From a bacterium F11 (GTDB taxonomy: Bacteria; Elusimicrobiota; Elusimicrobia; F11): 14,451 nucleotides of DNA. The stretch is from contig MSYE01000178.1 of NCBI GenBank assembly GCA_002176905.1, forward strand, positions 1,128 to 15,578, in the 5' to 3' direction. The notes beneath the pieces were generated by a model that had not been told where the DNA came from, made no database searches, and was given only the letters and a program-made list of their open reading frames with translations. The position numbers were made by a program, and so were the translations under genes. Positions within the stretch are counted from its first letter, which is position 1, and each line of letters starts with the position of its first letter. Below are positions 8,040 to 14,451 of this stretch, one piece after another.

Positions 8040-9634
8040 ACACAACAAGATTGAAGCCAGTTGTTACGAAAGGGCTTTTCTTGTTTGGTCTCATTCTTGT
8101 TGGTCTGTTTTTTCGTATCCCTCAAATCGATTATGGCCTCCCGGCTGCGCGTCATCCCGACGCCATCTATTTAACAAGCCAAGCTTCTCGTATGTCAGAT
8201 AATTGGAGAAAGGGAGAACTGGATTTGAATCCTGGCTCTTATTATTATCCCGGCTTTCAAATCACTCTTTTGGCCCTTTCCAATTTGGTTCTGCCCAAAC
8301 AACTGTCCATCCCTGCCAAATCGCGATTGTTTTGTGTTGTTGCGTCTCTTGCGACCATTCTCGTGGGATTTGGCTGTGGACTCCTTCTTGGAGGCACCTT
8401 TATTGGGATTGGAACAGGTGTATTTTTAACAGTTGGCTATCTTTTTGTTCACCAAGGCCGTTGGCCAACGGTGGATGCCCTCCAACTGTTGCTCTTGGCC
8501 CTCTCTCTTTTGTTTTTGATTCAACCCCTGAAGAAAAAATGGCTTGGTATTGTTCTATCGGGTATTTTTGCCGGGATGGCCATGGGCACAAAATACACCG
8601 CCATCATTTTTCTTTTTCCTATTTCTGTGATTGTTCTAAGCCAACCCTTCCAGTTTGATCGAAATCGTTTCTTTTATAATGTGTCACTGTGGTTAGGAGC
8701 TCTTCTTTTGGGCTTTTTCTTATCAGCACCCACTTTCTTTTTTCAGTTTCAGGAATTCTTTGATCACCTTCTCTTACAAAAGGAAATTCAAGCTCAAGGG
8801 AGTATTGCTTTCCATCCTCCATCTTTTTTGGGGTATATTTATTCTTTAAAATCCGACATCAAAGAGATGCCCTTCGGAGGAGACCTAAGAGGACAAATGG
8901 GTTGGCCCTTTGCCATCATGGGTTTTATCGGGATCGTGGTTGCCCTTAAAAAAGGGATTTCCAATCGAAACGGTTTTTTATTGGGACTCTCTCTTAGCGC
9001 CATCCTGTCTTATTTGTTCTTTTCTCTGGCTCCAAAAGTTCACAATATTCAATATCTTCTTCCTTGGGTTTTTATTGTGTGTCTGCTTGTCTCAGATTTT
9101 ATTTGGGACCTTGGCCAGAAGATGAGTCAAGTTGGTAAGCAAAAATGGTCAATTTCCATCGACAAGAGGTTGATGGCCACCCTATTATTGGCGCTTGTTT
9201 CTCTCCCCATGCTGAACAAGGACTTGGCCTATTTAAAATATCTTCGAACACCCGATTCTCGCTTGATGGCAGCCCATTGGATTCTAAAGAATGTCCCCCC
9301 CAAAGACAAAATCTTGAATTTGATGTATGGCCCTTCTCTTCCCAAAAACAGATATGAGATGATTCAGTGGATTTTCCCTGAATATATCTCTCACCTCAAT
9401 AAAGGATCGTTTGCGGTGCCTTCTTATAAGAGGCTTAAAAAAGAAAATATCAACTGGGTGATATGGAACACGTATTACACCAATCGTTTTTTTGGGTTTC
9501 AGGAGAAATACGATACCCATCCGTATTTCCAAGCCTGGAAGGTTTTCTACGCTGACCTGGGTGAGAAAGCCTCAGCCCGCCATCACATCCCCGGAATTAT
9601 GTCCCCCAATATAGAAATCTTTGAGATCAAATAA
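8036..9634 (+). CDS. Second ArnT/GT39-like polytopic glycosyltransferase
   Basis: The predicted protein has 532 residues from TTG 8036, whose codon overlaps the formyltransferase TGA (TTGA) and follows a purine-rich GGGAGG. ATG 7982 would add 18 polar residues and a 58-bp overlap. A first helix (about 12-27) leads to DYGLPAARHPDAIYL, the position of the HPDE motif of GT39/ArnT-like enzymes; D42 is kept but the Glu is Ala (A43). About ten more helices follow, then a soluble C-terminal part (about 410-532) rich in Tyr and Trp. It should use a polyprenyl-phosphate-linked sugar on the far side of the membrane. Position at the end of the aminotransferase-formyltransferase operon points to a formamido sugar as substrate. 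The acceptor is unknown. The paralogous enzyme at 3247-5259 is longer and has intact HPDE. Confidence 0.78.
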   Translation: MNTTRLKPVVTKGLFLFGLILVGLFFRIPQIDYGLPAARHPDAIYLTSQASRMSDNWRKGELDLNPGSYYYPGFQITLLALSNLVLPKQLSIPAKSRLFCVVASLATILVGFGCGLLLGGTFIGIGTGVFLTVGYLFVHQGRWPTVDALQLLLLALSLLFLIQPLKKKWLGIVLSGIFAGMAMGTKYTAIIFLFPISVIVLSQPFQFDRNRFFYNVSLWLGALLLGFFLSAPTFFFQFQEFFDHLLLQKEIQAQGSIAFHPPSFLGYIYSLKSDIKEMPFGGDLRGQMGWPFAIMGFIGIVVALKKGISNRNGFLLGLSLSAILSYLFFSLAPKVHNIQYLLPWVFIVCLLVSDFIWDLGQKMSQVGKQKWSISIDKRLMATLLLALVSLPMLNKDLAYLKYLRTPDSRLMAAHWILKNVPPKDKILNLMYGPSLPKNRYEMIQWIFPEYISHLNKGSFAVPSYKRLKKENINWVIWNTYYTNRFFGFQEKYDTHPYFQAWKVFYADLGEKASARHHIPGIMSPNIEIFEIK

Positions 9635-9652
9635 CGGGCATAAGCCCACTCA

Positions 9653-10312
9653 TCATCTGTTCTTTAGATCAATCTTCCATAGATTACGCTGGGTTATAAT
9701 GATCAATCCGATCAAGACAATCGCAAGGGAGATATTTATAGCGGGCAAGAAATATTTTGTGTATCCGGTTCCAATGAAGAAGATGATGGTGTTGATGCCA
9801 ATGAGGAGAATCCGAAATTCTGTGGGGCCAATTCCAACAAAATGGATTTGAAATTCATTTGTCGCACCAAATGACAAAAAAGAATTGATCATAAAACAGG
9901 AGAGGAGTCCCAACAGAATAAAGAATTGGAGCTCAAAACCAGGTGGGGCAATAAGATAATACCCCAGGGTAATGGAATACAAAAACACATAGTCCAGAAA
10001 GTGATCCATATAAAATCCCCATTTGATCAATCCTGTGTTTCGTTCACGTCCCACGGCCCCATCAAGCAAATCCGTGATATATTGAAGAACCACCATAATG
10101 GACACCATCCAAATCCAATTGAGATCTGATTTGGCCAACCAAAAAAACCAGACATTGAGCCCACTCCACACCAACGTCATCATGGTGAGATGATAAGTTT
10201 GGAGCCACCCTGGAACAAGAGGAACGAGAAAACCCCTTAAGGCTTTTTCTGGTTTCGATAAAATCGATTCCCCTACTTTTTGTGCCCCCCCAAATGTTTT
10301 TGTTTTATCCAT
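9653..10312 (-). CDS. CDP-alcohol phosphotransferase family membrane protein
   Basis: The 219-residue protein has about six membrane helices and the CDP-alcohol phosphotransferase signature beginning ITDLLDGAVGR and ending GFYMDHFLD. All four acidic residues are present (D81, D84, D103, D107) together with G85, R89 and G99; the only departure is Gly for Ala before the Arg. Such enzymes displace CMP from a CDP-linked alcohol, usually CDP-diacylglycerol, to make a phospholipid head group or similar phosphodiester. Which alcohol is used cannot be read from the sequence, and I do not assign PgsA, PssA or another named enzyme. It converges on the second ArnT-like gene with 18 bp between stops and diverges from the BrkB gene. 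ATG 10312 has an AGGGGG ribosome binding site upstream. Confidence 0.88.
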   Translation of the reverse strand: MDKTKTFGGAQKVGESILSKPEKALRGFLVPLVPGWLQTYHLTMMTLVWSGLNVWFFWLAKSDLNWIWMVSIMVVLQYITDLLDGAVGRERNTGLIKWGFYMDHFLDYVFLYSITLGYYLIAPPGFELQFFILLGLLSCFMINSFLSFGATNEFQIHFVGIGPTEFRILLIGINTIIFFIGTGYTKYFLPAINISLAIVLIGLIIITQRNLWKIDLKNR

Positions 10313-10322
10313 ATATTGATGG

Positions 10323-10328
10323 CCCCCT
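10323..10328 (-). promoter_or_regulatory. Ribosome binding site of the CDP-alcohol phosphotransferase
   Basis: AGGGGG on the minus strand lies 10 bp before the ATG at 10312 and supports that start. Confidence 0.6.
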
Positions 10329-10351
10329 CTGATCCCAGATTTGTGATTAAG

Positions 10352-10357
10352 TATAAT
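10352..10357 (+). promoter_or_regulatory. Possible -10 element for the BrkB-family gene
   Basis: A perfect TATAAT lies 22 bp before the ATG at 10380 in the 67-bp divergent gap. The hexamer at the expected -35 position (CTGATC, 17-bp spacer) is poor, and the resulting leader would be very short without a Shine-Dalgarno sequence. It overlaps a minus-strand TATACT that could serve the divergent gene. Confidence 0.3.
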
Positions 10358-10379
10358 GAATTAATAATGGTTAGTTTAA

Positions 10380-11240
10380 ATGAATAATCTTTGGTCTCTT
10401 CTTAAAGAAACATTTCACGCCTGGCACCAGGATAACGTTGTCCTTTTGGCTGGGGCACTGTCGTTCTTTGCGGTTTTTTCACTGGTCCCCATATTGGTCA
10501 TCACCATTGCTATTGCAGGACAATTTTTGGGTGAACAGCAGGCCCAGCAAGAAATTTACCGACAAGCCACCATCTTGTTCAATCCCCAAGCTGCACATGC
10601 CATTAAATCCCTTTTGGCAGGCGCCACCAAATCAAGCGCAGGCATTGCCTCTTTTTTTAGTGGCGTGTTGCTGATTTTTATCTCGATCAGGGTTTTTTCT
10701 CAACTTCAGGACGCTTTAAAAATCATTTGGAGGGTAAAAGAAAAGAAGATCGGTCTTATCAAAAGTGCGTTGAAGAAAAGGTTTCTTTCCTTTCTCATGC
10801 TTATTGGGGTTGGTCTCTTTTTATTCCTTGCGCTCTTACTTGATATCTCACTTCAGCTTTTTAGTTCTTCTGTGAACCAATGGATGCCTGAGATCGATAA
10901 ACTCCTTCTGTTGCGATTTTCTTCTGTTGTTGCTTCTCTCATTGTTTTTACCATTCTCTGTGCGATGGTCTACCGCTTTGGCCCTAGAACAAACGTGCAA
11001 TGGAAAGATGTCTGGTTTGGTGCGGTCACCGCATCCTTCCTCCTCCTTGTCAGTCGTTATTTGCTTACCTTCTACTTCCGGTGGAGTAACATCATTACCC
11101 TCTATGGCGCGGCAGGGTCCATTATCGTGATTCTTCTGTGGATCTACTTCTCAGCCCAAATATTTCTCTTTGGAGCCGAACTAACGTGGGCCTATGCGTA
11201 TCGCTTTGGGTCTAGAGCCAAATCCCCTCTGCCAGAATGA
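10380..11240 (+). CDS. YihY/BrkB family inner membrane protein
   Basis: The 286-residue protein matches the YihY/BrkB family along its length (E. coli YihY is about 290). The first helix carries LLAGALSFFAVFSLVPILV, the later motif YRFGPRTNVQWKDVWFGAV is the family's conserved loop, and the last helices contain FYFRWSNIITLYGAAGSI and then LLWIYFSAQIFLFGAELTWA. About six membrane helices are expected. The family was once wrongly annotated as ribonuclease BN; the real function is unknown, with transport proposed. The ATG gives a start typical of the family, a short cytoplasmic amphipathic stretch before the first helix. The stop codon overlaps the ATG of the following small gene, so the two are probably co-translated. 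Confidence 0.92.
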   Translation: MNNLWSLLKETFHAWHQDNVVLLAGALSFFAVFSLVPILVITIAIAGQFLGEQQAQQEIYRQATILFNPQAAHAIKSLLAGATKSSAGIASFFSGVLLIFISIRVFSQLQDALKIIWRVKEKKIGLIKSALKKRFLSFLMLIGVGLFLFLALLLDISLQLFSSSVNQWMPEIDKLLLLRFSSVVASLIVFTILCAMVYRFGPRTNVQWKDVWFGAVTASFLLLVSRYLLTFYFRWSNIITLYGAAGSIIVILLWIYFSAQIFLFGAELTWAYAYRFGSRAKSPLPE

Positions 11241-11617
11241 TGAAAAAGAACATTCTCATTTTTCTGGTTCTCCTTATTGTTGTTGGCGTTTATCTCGTCA
11301 GAAAACGAATCATCAAAGAAAGAGTAAAGAATCTGTTGGTTTATACAGCATGTGACCAAGGAGAATTGGACAATTATTTTAATATTGACCACGTTCATAA
11401 CTCACCCATCATATTTAAGAGGATGAAAAAGAATTTTGCGAAATTCAAGGTAAAGAAACATCATCTGGCAGGTTTTGGAAAACAATCAAAGAAAGATGTG
11501 TTTAATCTCTCCCGTTCGATTGGCCGTGATATCTACAACCAGTGCGGAACCCCCATCCGAACCGAAGAACAAGCCCGAATGTTTGTCTCACTGATGATAA
11601 GGACAGCATTAAATTAA
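11237..11617 (+). CDS. Small basic membrane-anchored protein of unknown function
   Basis: I do not recognise this 126-residue protein. A single N-terminal helix (about 5-22, ILIFLVLLIVVGVYLV) is followed by RKR, which predicts an N-out or uncleaved signal-anchor topology. The rest is a strongly basic soluble domain rich in Lys and Arg with two cysteines (C39 and C103). The start lies in ATGATGA: ATG 11237 overlaps the BrkB stop, and ATG 11240 immediately after it is an equally good choice. Tight coupling to the BrkB/YihY gene suggests a shared role or partner. Its last 9 bp overlap the end of the convergent ATPase gene. The coupling and clean open frame argue that the gene is real. Confidence 0.65.
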   Translation: MMKKNILIFLVLLIVVGVYLVRKRIIKERVKNLLVYTACDQGELDNYFNIDHVHNSPIIFKRMKKNFAKFKVKKHHLAGFGKQSKKDVFNLSRSIGRDIYNQCGTPIRTEEQARMFVSLMIRTALN

Positions 11618-12775
11618 GCTGTTTAGAAATTTATCCGCAGAAACCAACCTGATTCCATCAACCAGCTTGTCAGTTCCCGTTTTCTTGATGACCTGATAGA
11701 CAAATGGGATTTTTAATCTTTCACGGAAATAATTTAATTTTGTCGTTGGTCCTTCGTCCTGTGTTTTGACTTCCACAGCGAACCAGGGTTTTTCATTCAC
11801 TGTCACCATAAAATCAACCTCTCTTTGGGATATGTCTCTCAAGAAGGAAAGCTTAGCCTTATATCCTTCTCTATTTTGGAGCCAATGGACAAACTTGAGA
11901 AGATGAGAAGCAACCAGATTTTCAAAGCGCGCTGCCTCGCCTTGAATCTCTGACCAATCCCAAAGGAAAAGTTTCGGTTCTTTTTTTAGGGAACGAATTG
12001 TGTTTCGCGCGAAGGGATAAATCCGAAAGTGATAATGAAATGATTCCAACACATCCAGCCAGTGCGACGCAGCTCTGTGGCTAATTTCCAAATCTTCTCG
12101 GATGGAGTTGATCGAAAGAAGGGACCCCACTTTGGTGGGCAACATGTCGCTCAAGAGTTTCATGGTGCTGATGTCTCGAACGGCATCTGTGTCTCGAATA
12201 TCCTCTCTAAAAAGGCGATCGTTTCGTTCGTTTTGCCACCGCCGTAGTGTGCGTTCGTTGTGTTCAAATAATGGTTCCGGGAATCCTCCGAATTTATCAA
12301 GAACATCCAATCCTTTACCATCTCTTTCTATTTGAAGTTCACGAAATGGTTTCGATTTGCATTTCGTGTTGTTCATTTCAGCCAGAGAGAAGGGATGTAA
12401 AAGATAATAATGGTATCGTCCCATTAAGGAATCTCCTCCTTTTCGATAGAGATCCATGCGCGCACTTCCCGTGACGAGGAATTTGTACTTTTCCTTATGG
12501 GAGTCGTATTCTCCTTTTACAAAACGCTTCCATCTCTTGAATTTGTGGATTTCATCCAAGATGATGAGCTCAGCACTCCCTGGCCACTCAGAGCCCATCA
12601 TCCGCTTACGTTCCAGCGTATTGTCCCAGTTGAAGTAACCAATTTCCCGAAATTTGGCAGCAACAAGAGTTTTCGCAAGGGTGGTTTTCCCAACCTGCCT
12701 TGGCCCCCCAACAAACACCATCTTTTTCTTAAGGTCTTCAACAATGGAAGCGGTTAAATAGCGGTTTTTTATCAT
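11609..12775 (-). CDS. AAA_14/DUF4143 family ATPase
   Basis: This 388-residue protein belongs to the widespread, poorly understood AAA_14-DUF4143 family. The N-terminal P-loop domain shows Walker A GGPRQVGKTT (23-32, K30), Walker B LIILDEIHK (D74, E75) and the sensor motif VTGSAR (101-106), followed by GRYHYYLLHPFSLAEM. The middle (about 215-250, LLSINSIREDLEISHRAASH onward) looks like a winged helix. The C-terminal DUF4143 part carries QREVDF (E319, D321) and AVEVK (E335, K337), a PD-(D/E)XK-like arrangement. The gene has no neighbour in its own orientation and overlaps the unknown small gene by 9 bp at the 3' end. It is preceded by two perfect palindromes around a likely promoter, which suggests autoregulation or control by a DNA-binding partner. 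The ATG is not preceded by a good Shine-Dalgarno sequence. Confidence 0.9.
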   Translation of the reverse strand: MIKNRYLTASIVEDLKKKMVFVGGPRQVGKTTLAKTLVAAKFREIGYFNWDNTLERKRMMGSEWPGSAELIILDEIHKFKRWKRFVKGEYDSHKEKYKFLVTGSARMDLYRKGGDSLMGRYHYYLLHPFSLAEMNNTKCKSKPFRELQIERDGKGLDVLDKFGGFPEPLFEHNERTLRRWQNERNDRLFREDIRDTDAVRDISTMKLLSDMLPTKVGSLLSINSIREDLEISHRAASHWLDVLESFHYHFRIYPFARNTIRSLKKEPKLFLWDWSEIQGEAARFENLVASHLLKFVHWLQNREGYKAKLSFLRDISQREVDFMVTVNEKPWFAVEVKTQDEGPTTKLNYFRERLKIPFVYQVIKKTGTDKLVDGIRLVSADKFLNSLI

Positions 12776-12794
12776 AATGCAAGGATATACAATG

Positions 12795-12812
12795 TTTTGC
12801 TTATAAGCAAAA
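12795..12812. repeat. Perfect 18-bp palindrome, copy 1 (operator-like)
   Basis: TTTTGCTTATAAGCAAAA is its own reverse complement. It ends 19 bp before the ATPase ATG and overlaps the predicted transcription start. A second identical copy lies at 12827-12844, with centres 32 bp apart (about three helical turns), so dimers bound at both sites would face the same side of the DNA. Confidence 0.9.
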
Positions 12813-12813
12813 C

Positions 12814-12842
12814 TTTATATATATTTTTTTGCTTATAAGCAA
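12814..12842 (-). promoter_or_regulatory. Probable sigma-70 promoter of the AAA/DUF4143 gene
   Basis: On the minus strand TTGCTT (12842-12837) and TATAAA (12819-12814) are separated by exactly 17 bp. The -35 lies within palindrome copy 2, the -10 lies between the palindromes, and the start of transcription would fall in copy 1, about 40 bp before the ATG. The hexamers are near but not at consensus. Confidence 0.5.
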
Positions 12843-12844
12843 AA
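12827..12844. repeat. Perfect 18-bp palindrome, copy 2 (operator-like)
   Basis: This is the same 18-bp sequence as copy 1, TTTTGCTTATAAGCAAAA. It contains the predicted -35 hexamer of the ATPase promoter. A protein bound here and at copy 1 would block polymerase, the usual arrangement of an autorepressed gene. Confidence 0.9.
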
Positions 12845-13007
12845 TTTAAACTCCTTTTAAATGAGGGGGCTTCGGTTTATTAAGGGGATAGTGTTTCTAA
12901 TTGAAGGGGATTACCCAACTTCGCATCAATTACTCTGGTTAAAAGGGTGTGTGCCTCGCCCGTCGGGACATAGCTTCGGTCCGGTGGTAGCTGGGCCAAC
13001 CGAAACC
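12845..13007. other. Intergenic stretch without a supported gene
   Basis: This segment lies between the ATPase operator and the 3' end of the tRNA. Its half next to the tRNA (about 12944-13007) is notably GC-rich and can fold: TTCGGT near 12975 pairs with ACCGAA near 13000, and CCCG/CGGG-type complementarity lies near 12960. No T-run follows these stems in either direction, so I do not call a terminator. A 57-codon plus-strand frame (12861-13033) runs antisense into the tRNA and is judged spurious. Confidence 0.5.
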
Positions 13008-13081
13008 TGGCCCCAACGGGATTTGAACCCGTGATCTCCACCTTGAGAGGGTGGCGTCCTAGACCACTAGACGATGGGGCC
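13008..13081 (-). tRNA. tRNA-Glu (anticodon CTC)
   Basis: The minus strand folds into a full cloverleaf of 74 nt. The acceptor stem is GGCCCCA paired with TGGGGCC plus discriminator A. The D arm begins TCGTCTAG, typical of tRNA-Glu. The anticodon stem CCACC/GGTGG encloses the loop CTCTCAA, placing CTC at positions 34-36 (reads GAG). The T arm ACGGGTTCAAATCCCGT is standard. The CCA end is not encoded, since GG follows the discriminator. A TAAAAT about 12 bp before the 5' end could be its -10 box, but the -35 region is weak. No second tRNA follows. Confidence 0.96.
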
Positions 13082-13182
13082 GTGAAGAAGGGTTATTTTA
13101 GCTATTTCTCACTAAGAAAGAAGGCTTTTACACCGGGTTAGGGAGTCTTTTTTAACCTTCCTCCTTATTATATATAGGTCCC

Positions 13183-14451
13183 TTAGAATGAAATCCTGGA
13201 AAATGTATCTTCAAATTCCATTATTTCATCCCTTAAATCATCTTCTGTTACCCCAATGGGATGGCTTAATAAGCAGTAAATGATCTTTTCATTGGCTTCC
13301 AATGAATACTCATGCCGTTTATAGGATTTTTCATCAATAAACCATTCATGTTTCCAAATTTTCTGGTCATGTCGATTCGTCTCAATTGGTTCTTCTAATC
13401 CGTATTGGTTGCCTGCCTTATCTGCCAGGGCCAATCCCCTTCTGACATATTTGTGATAATTCATATTTGCCGTGCTTGGAATAACTTGAAACTGGGCTTT
13501 ATCTATCATTCCAAGAGTAAATTCCGTTATATGCTCATTGCGAATGGAAAACCCTGAGAATTCTTCCTTCTCGGTATGTTTTCTTATATTCCAGTGCCAT
13601 TCAAATTCCATATTTATCCCATTTGAAAATATGACTTCATCATCAGGCGATGAGTACTTTATGAAAGGAGCAAAAATGTATTTTCCAAAAATAGGATGTT
13701 TCTTTATGTCTTTTGAAAAGGTATCAAATGACCAGAATGCCAATACAATTGGCACTACAATGAGAAGAATTAATCCAACCACTCCAGAAAACGCTTTGAA
13801 TCCGACCCATCGATGGCCTCGAACTTCCGCGATCTCCCCGCTGCCTTCCTTCTCCGCCATAAGTTTGGAAAAGAGAGGGACCATCAAAGCCGGGTAAATT
13901 GGAACCAAAATTAATCCCAGTAGGCCAAAACCAAATTCAGACATCCGTTTGGAGAATTGGTCAGATTCATCGAGCAAACCAGGTGATTCTACTGTAAGGA
14001 ATAAAACAATCAAATGGATGAAGAAAACAACCCAAAAATTCCCTTTGACCAATAGGCGACTGAGTTTAAAGGGACTTCGGTCTTTGCCTCTGTCCAAAAC
14101 AGAAATGACGATGACAAAAGCAAAAATGGTCCCCAGATAGATTCCAGGAATGATTCCCGCAAGGACACCCAGCACAACAATGATTCCCCAAAGAAAGGAA
14201 TAATAAATATAACTCCAAAATACACCTCGAATATTTTTGAAGTTTTCAAGGACCCCAACTTTTTGATTCAAAACAGCTACTGAGAAAAACAAGATCAATG
14301 AAATGTCAGCACAGTATTCAGCAACCACCCCCAAAGCCCACACAAAACCCAACAGACTGAACAAAAACCAATTTTTAACTTGGATATCAATCAACTGGAG
14401 AAATGGAACGACAAGACTCAATCCATATCCAACAAGAACGATAGAGTAGAC
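13183..14451 (-). CDS. Unknown polytopic membrane protein with C-terminal soluble domain (5' end missing)
   Basis: I do not recognise a named family. The frame is open to the window edge, so the gene starts beyond 14451; TTG 14421 is the first in-window candidate but the hydrophobic residues upstream of it continue. Numbering from that TTG, residues 1-230 hold about six membrane helices. A stretch GIIPGIYLGTIFAFVIVIS, then SPFKLSRLLVKGNFW, resembles the pattern seen in membrane domains of the YciC/GPDPase_memb type (PGIYL, a charged turn, then S..L..G..W). A soluble domain of about 180 residues follows (from SFDTFSKDIKKHP), rich in aromatic and charged residues and predicted extracytoplasmic or cytoplasmic depending on the missing N-terminus. 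No gene in the window is in operon with it; the tRNA lies about 100 bp downstream. Confidence 0.7.
   Translation of the reverse strand, partial: VYSIVLVGYGLSLVVPFLQLIDIQVKNWFLFSLLGFVWALGVVAEYCADISLILFFSVAVLNQKVGVLENFKNIRGVFWSYIYYSFLWGIIVVLGVLAGIIPGIYLGTIFAFVIVISVLDRGKDRSPFKLSRLLVKGNFWVVFFIHLIVLFLTVESPGLLDESDQFSKRMSEFGFGLLGLILVPIYPALMVPLFSKLMAEKEGSGEIAEVRGHRWVGFKAFSGVVGLILLIVVPIVLAFWSFDTFSKDIKKHPIFGKYIFAPFIKYSSPDDEVIFSNGINMEFEWHWNIRKHTEKEEFSGFSIRNEHITEFTLGMIDKAQFQVIPSTANMNYHKYVRRGLALADKAGNQYGLEEPIETNRHDQKIWKHEWFIDEKSYKRHEYSLEANEKIIYCLLSHPIGVTEDDLRDEIMEFEDTFSRISF

Noticed and set aside
9635..9652. GGGC-ATAA-GCCC hairpin between converging stops as a bidirectional terminator
   Set aside because: The stem is only 4 bp and no T-run follows on either strand.
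12861..13033. Plus-strand 57-codon open frame starting ATG 12861
   Set aside because: It runs antisense through the tRNA-Glu and ends in the kind of peptide (RDLNP) typically produced by translating tRNA complements; no ribosome binding site or homologue-like composition.
13008..13081. tRNA-Glu as an attachment site for an integrated element carrying the ATPase
   Set aside because: No repeat of the tRNA 3' end was found elsewhere in the window and there is no integrase gene.
13158..13166. Strong Shine-Dalgarno-like TAAGGAGG on the minus strand downstream of the last gene
   Set aside because: No start codon follows at a usable distance, so there is no gene for it to serve.

Overview
The window looks like a chromosomal segment of a Gram-negative bacterium of moderate to low GC with lysine-rich proteins. 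Support for this includes a CreD-type inner-membrane protein, a SCO1/DUF420 cytochrome oxidase assembly pair, ArnT/GtrB-like envelope sugar transferases, a BrkB/YihY protein and a bacterial tRNA-Glu. A deltaproteobacterial or Bdellovibrio/Nitrospina-like lineage is possible, but no marker gene here fixes the taxonomy. No insertion sequence, integrase, CRISPR array or rRNA was seen.

Layout: (1) 1-1797, plus strand: the tail of an operon with an ABC-2 permease (cut by the window start), SCO1 and DUF420, fitting the end of a cytochrome c oxidase cluster. (2) 1805-3130, minus: creD. (3) 3247-9634: two divergent tightly packed arms. Leftward are a polyprenyl-phosphate glycosyltransferase (GT2, GtrB/ArnC-like) and a GT39/ArnT-like membrane transferase. 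Rightward are a WecE/ArnB-like sugar aminotransferase, a sugar N-formyltransferase and a second ArnT-like transferase. (4) 9653-10312, minus: a CDP-alcohol phosphotransferase. (5) 10380-11617, plus: BrkB/YihY coupled to a small unknown membrane-anchored protein. (6) 11609-12775, minus: an AAA/DUF4143 ATPase behind a promoter flanked by two perfect 18-bp palindromes. (7) 13008-13081, minus: tRNA-Glu(CTC). (8) 13183-14451, minus: an unrecognised membrane protein running off the window end.

The most coherent system is region 3. Its five genes supply nearly every activity of an Arn-like route: amination of a nucleotide-linked 4-keto sugar, N-formylation, transfer to undecaprenyl phosphate, and transfer by two polytopic lipid-sugar-dependent transferases on the far side of the membrane. 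Because the aminotransferase resembles WecE (dTDP-Fuc4N forming) more than ArnB, the predicted product is a lipid-linked 4-formamido-4,6-dideoxyhexose rather than Ara4N. No ArnD-like deformylase is present, so the formyl group may be kept. The acceptor (lipid A, glycan, lipid or protein) cannot be told from the sequence.

The second point of interest is the operator-like architecture in front of the DUF4143 ATPase, where one palindrome contains the likely -35 and the other covers the predicted transcription start.
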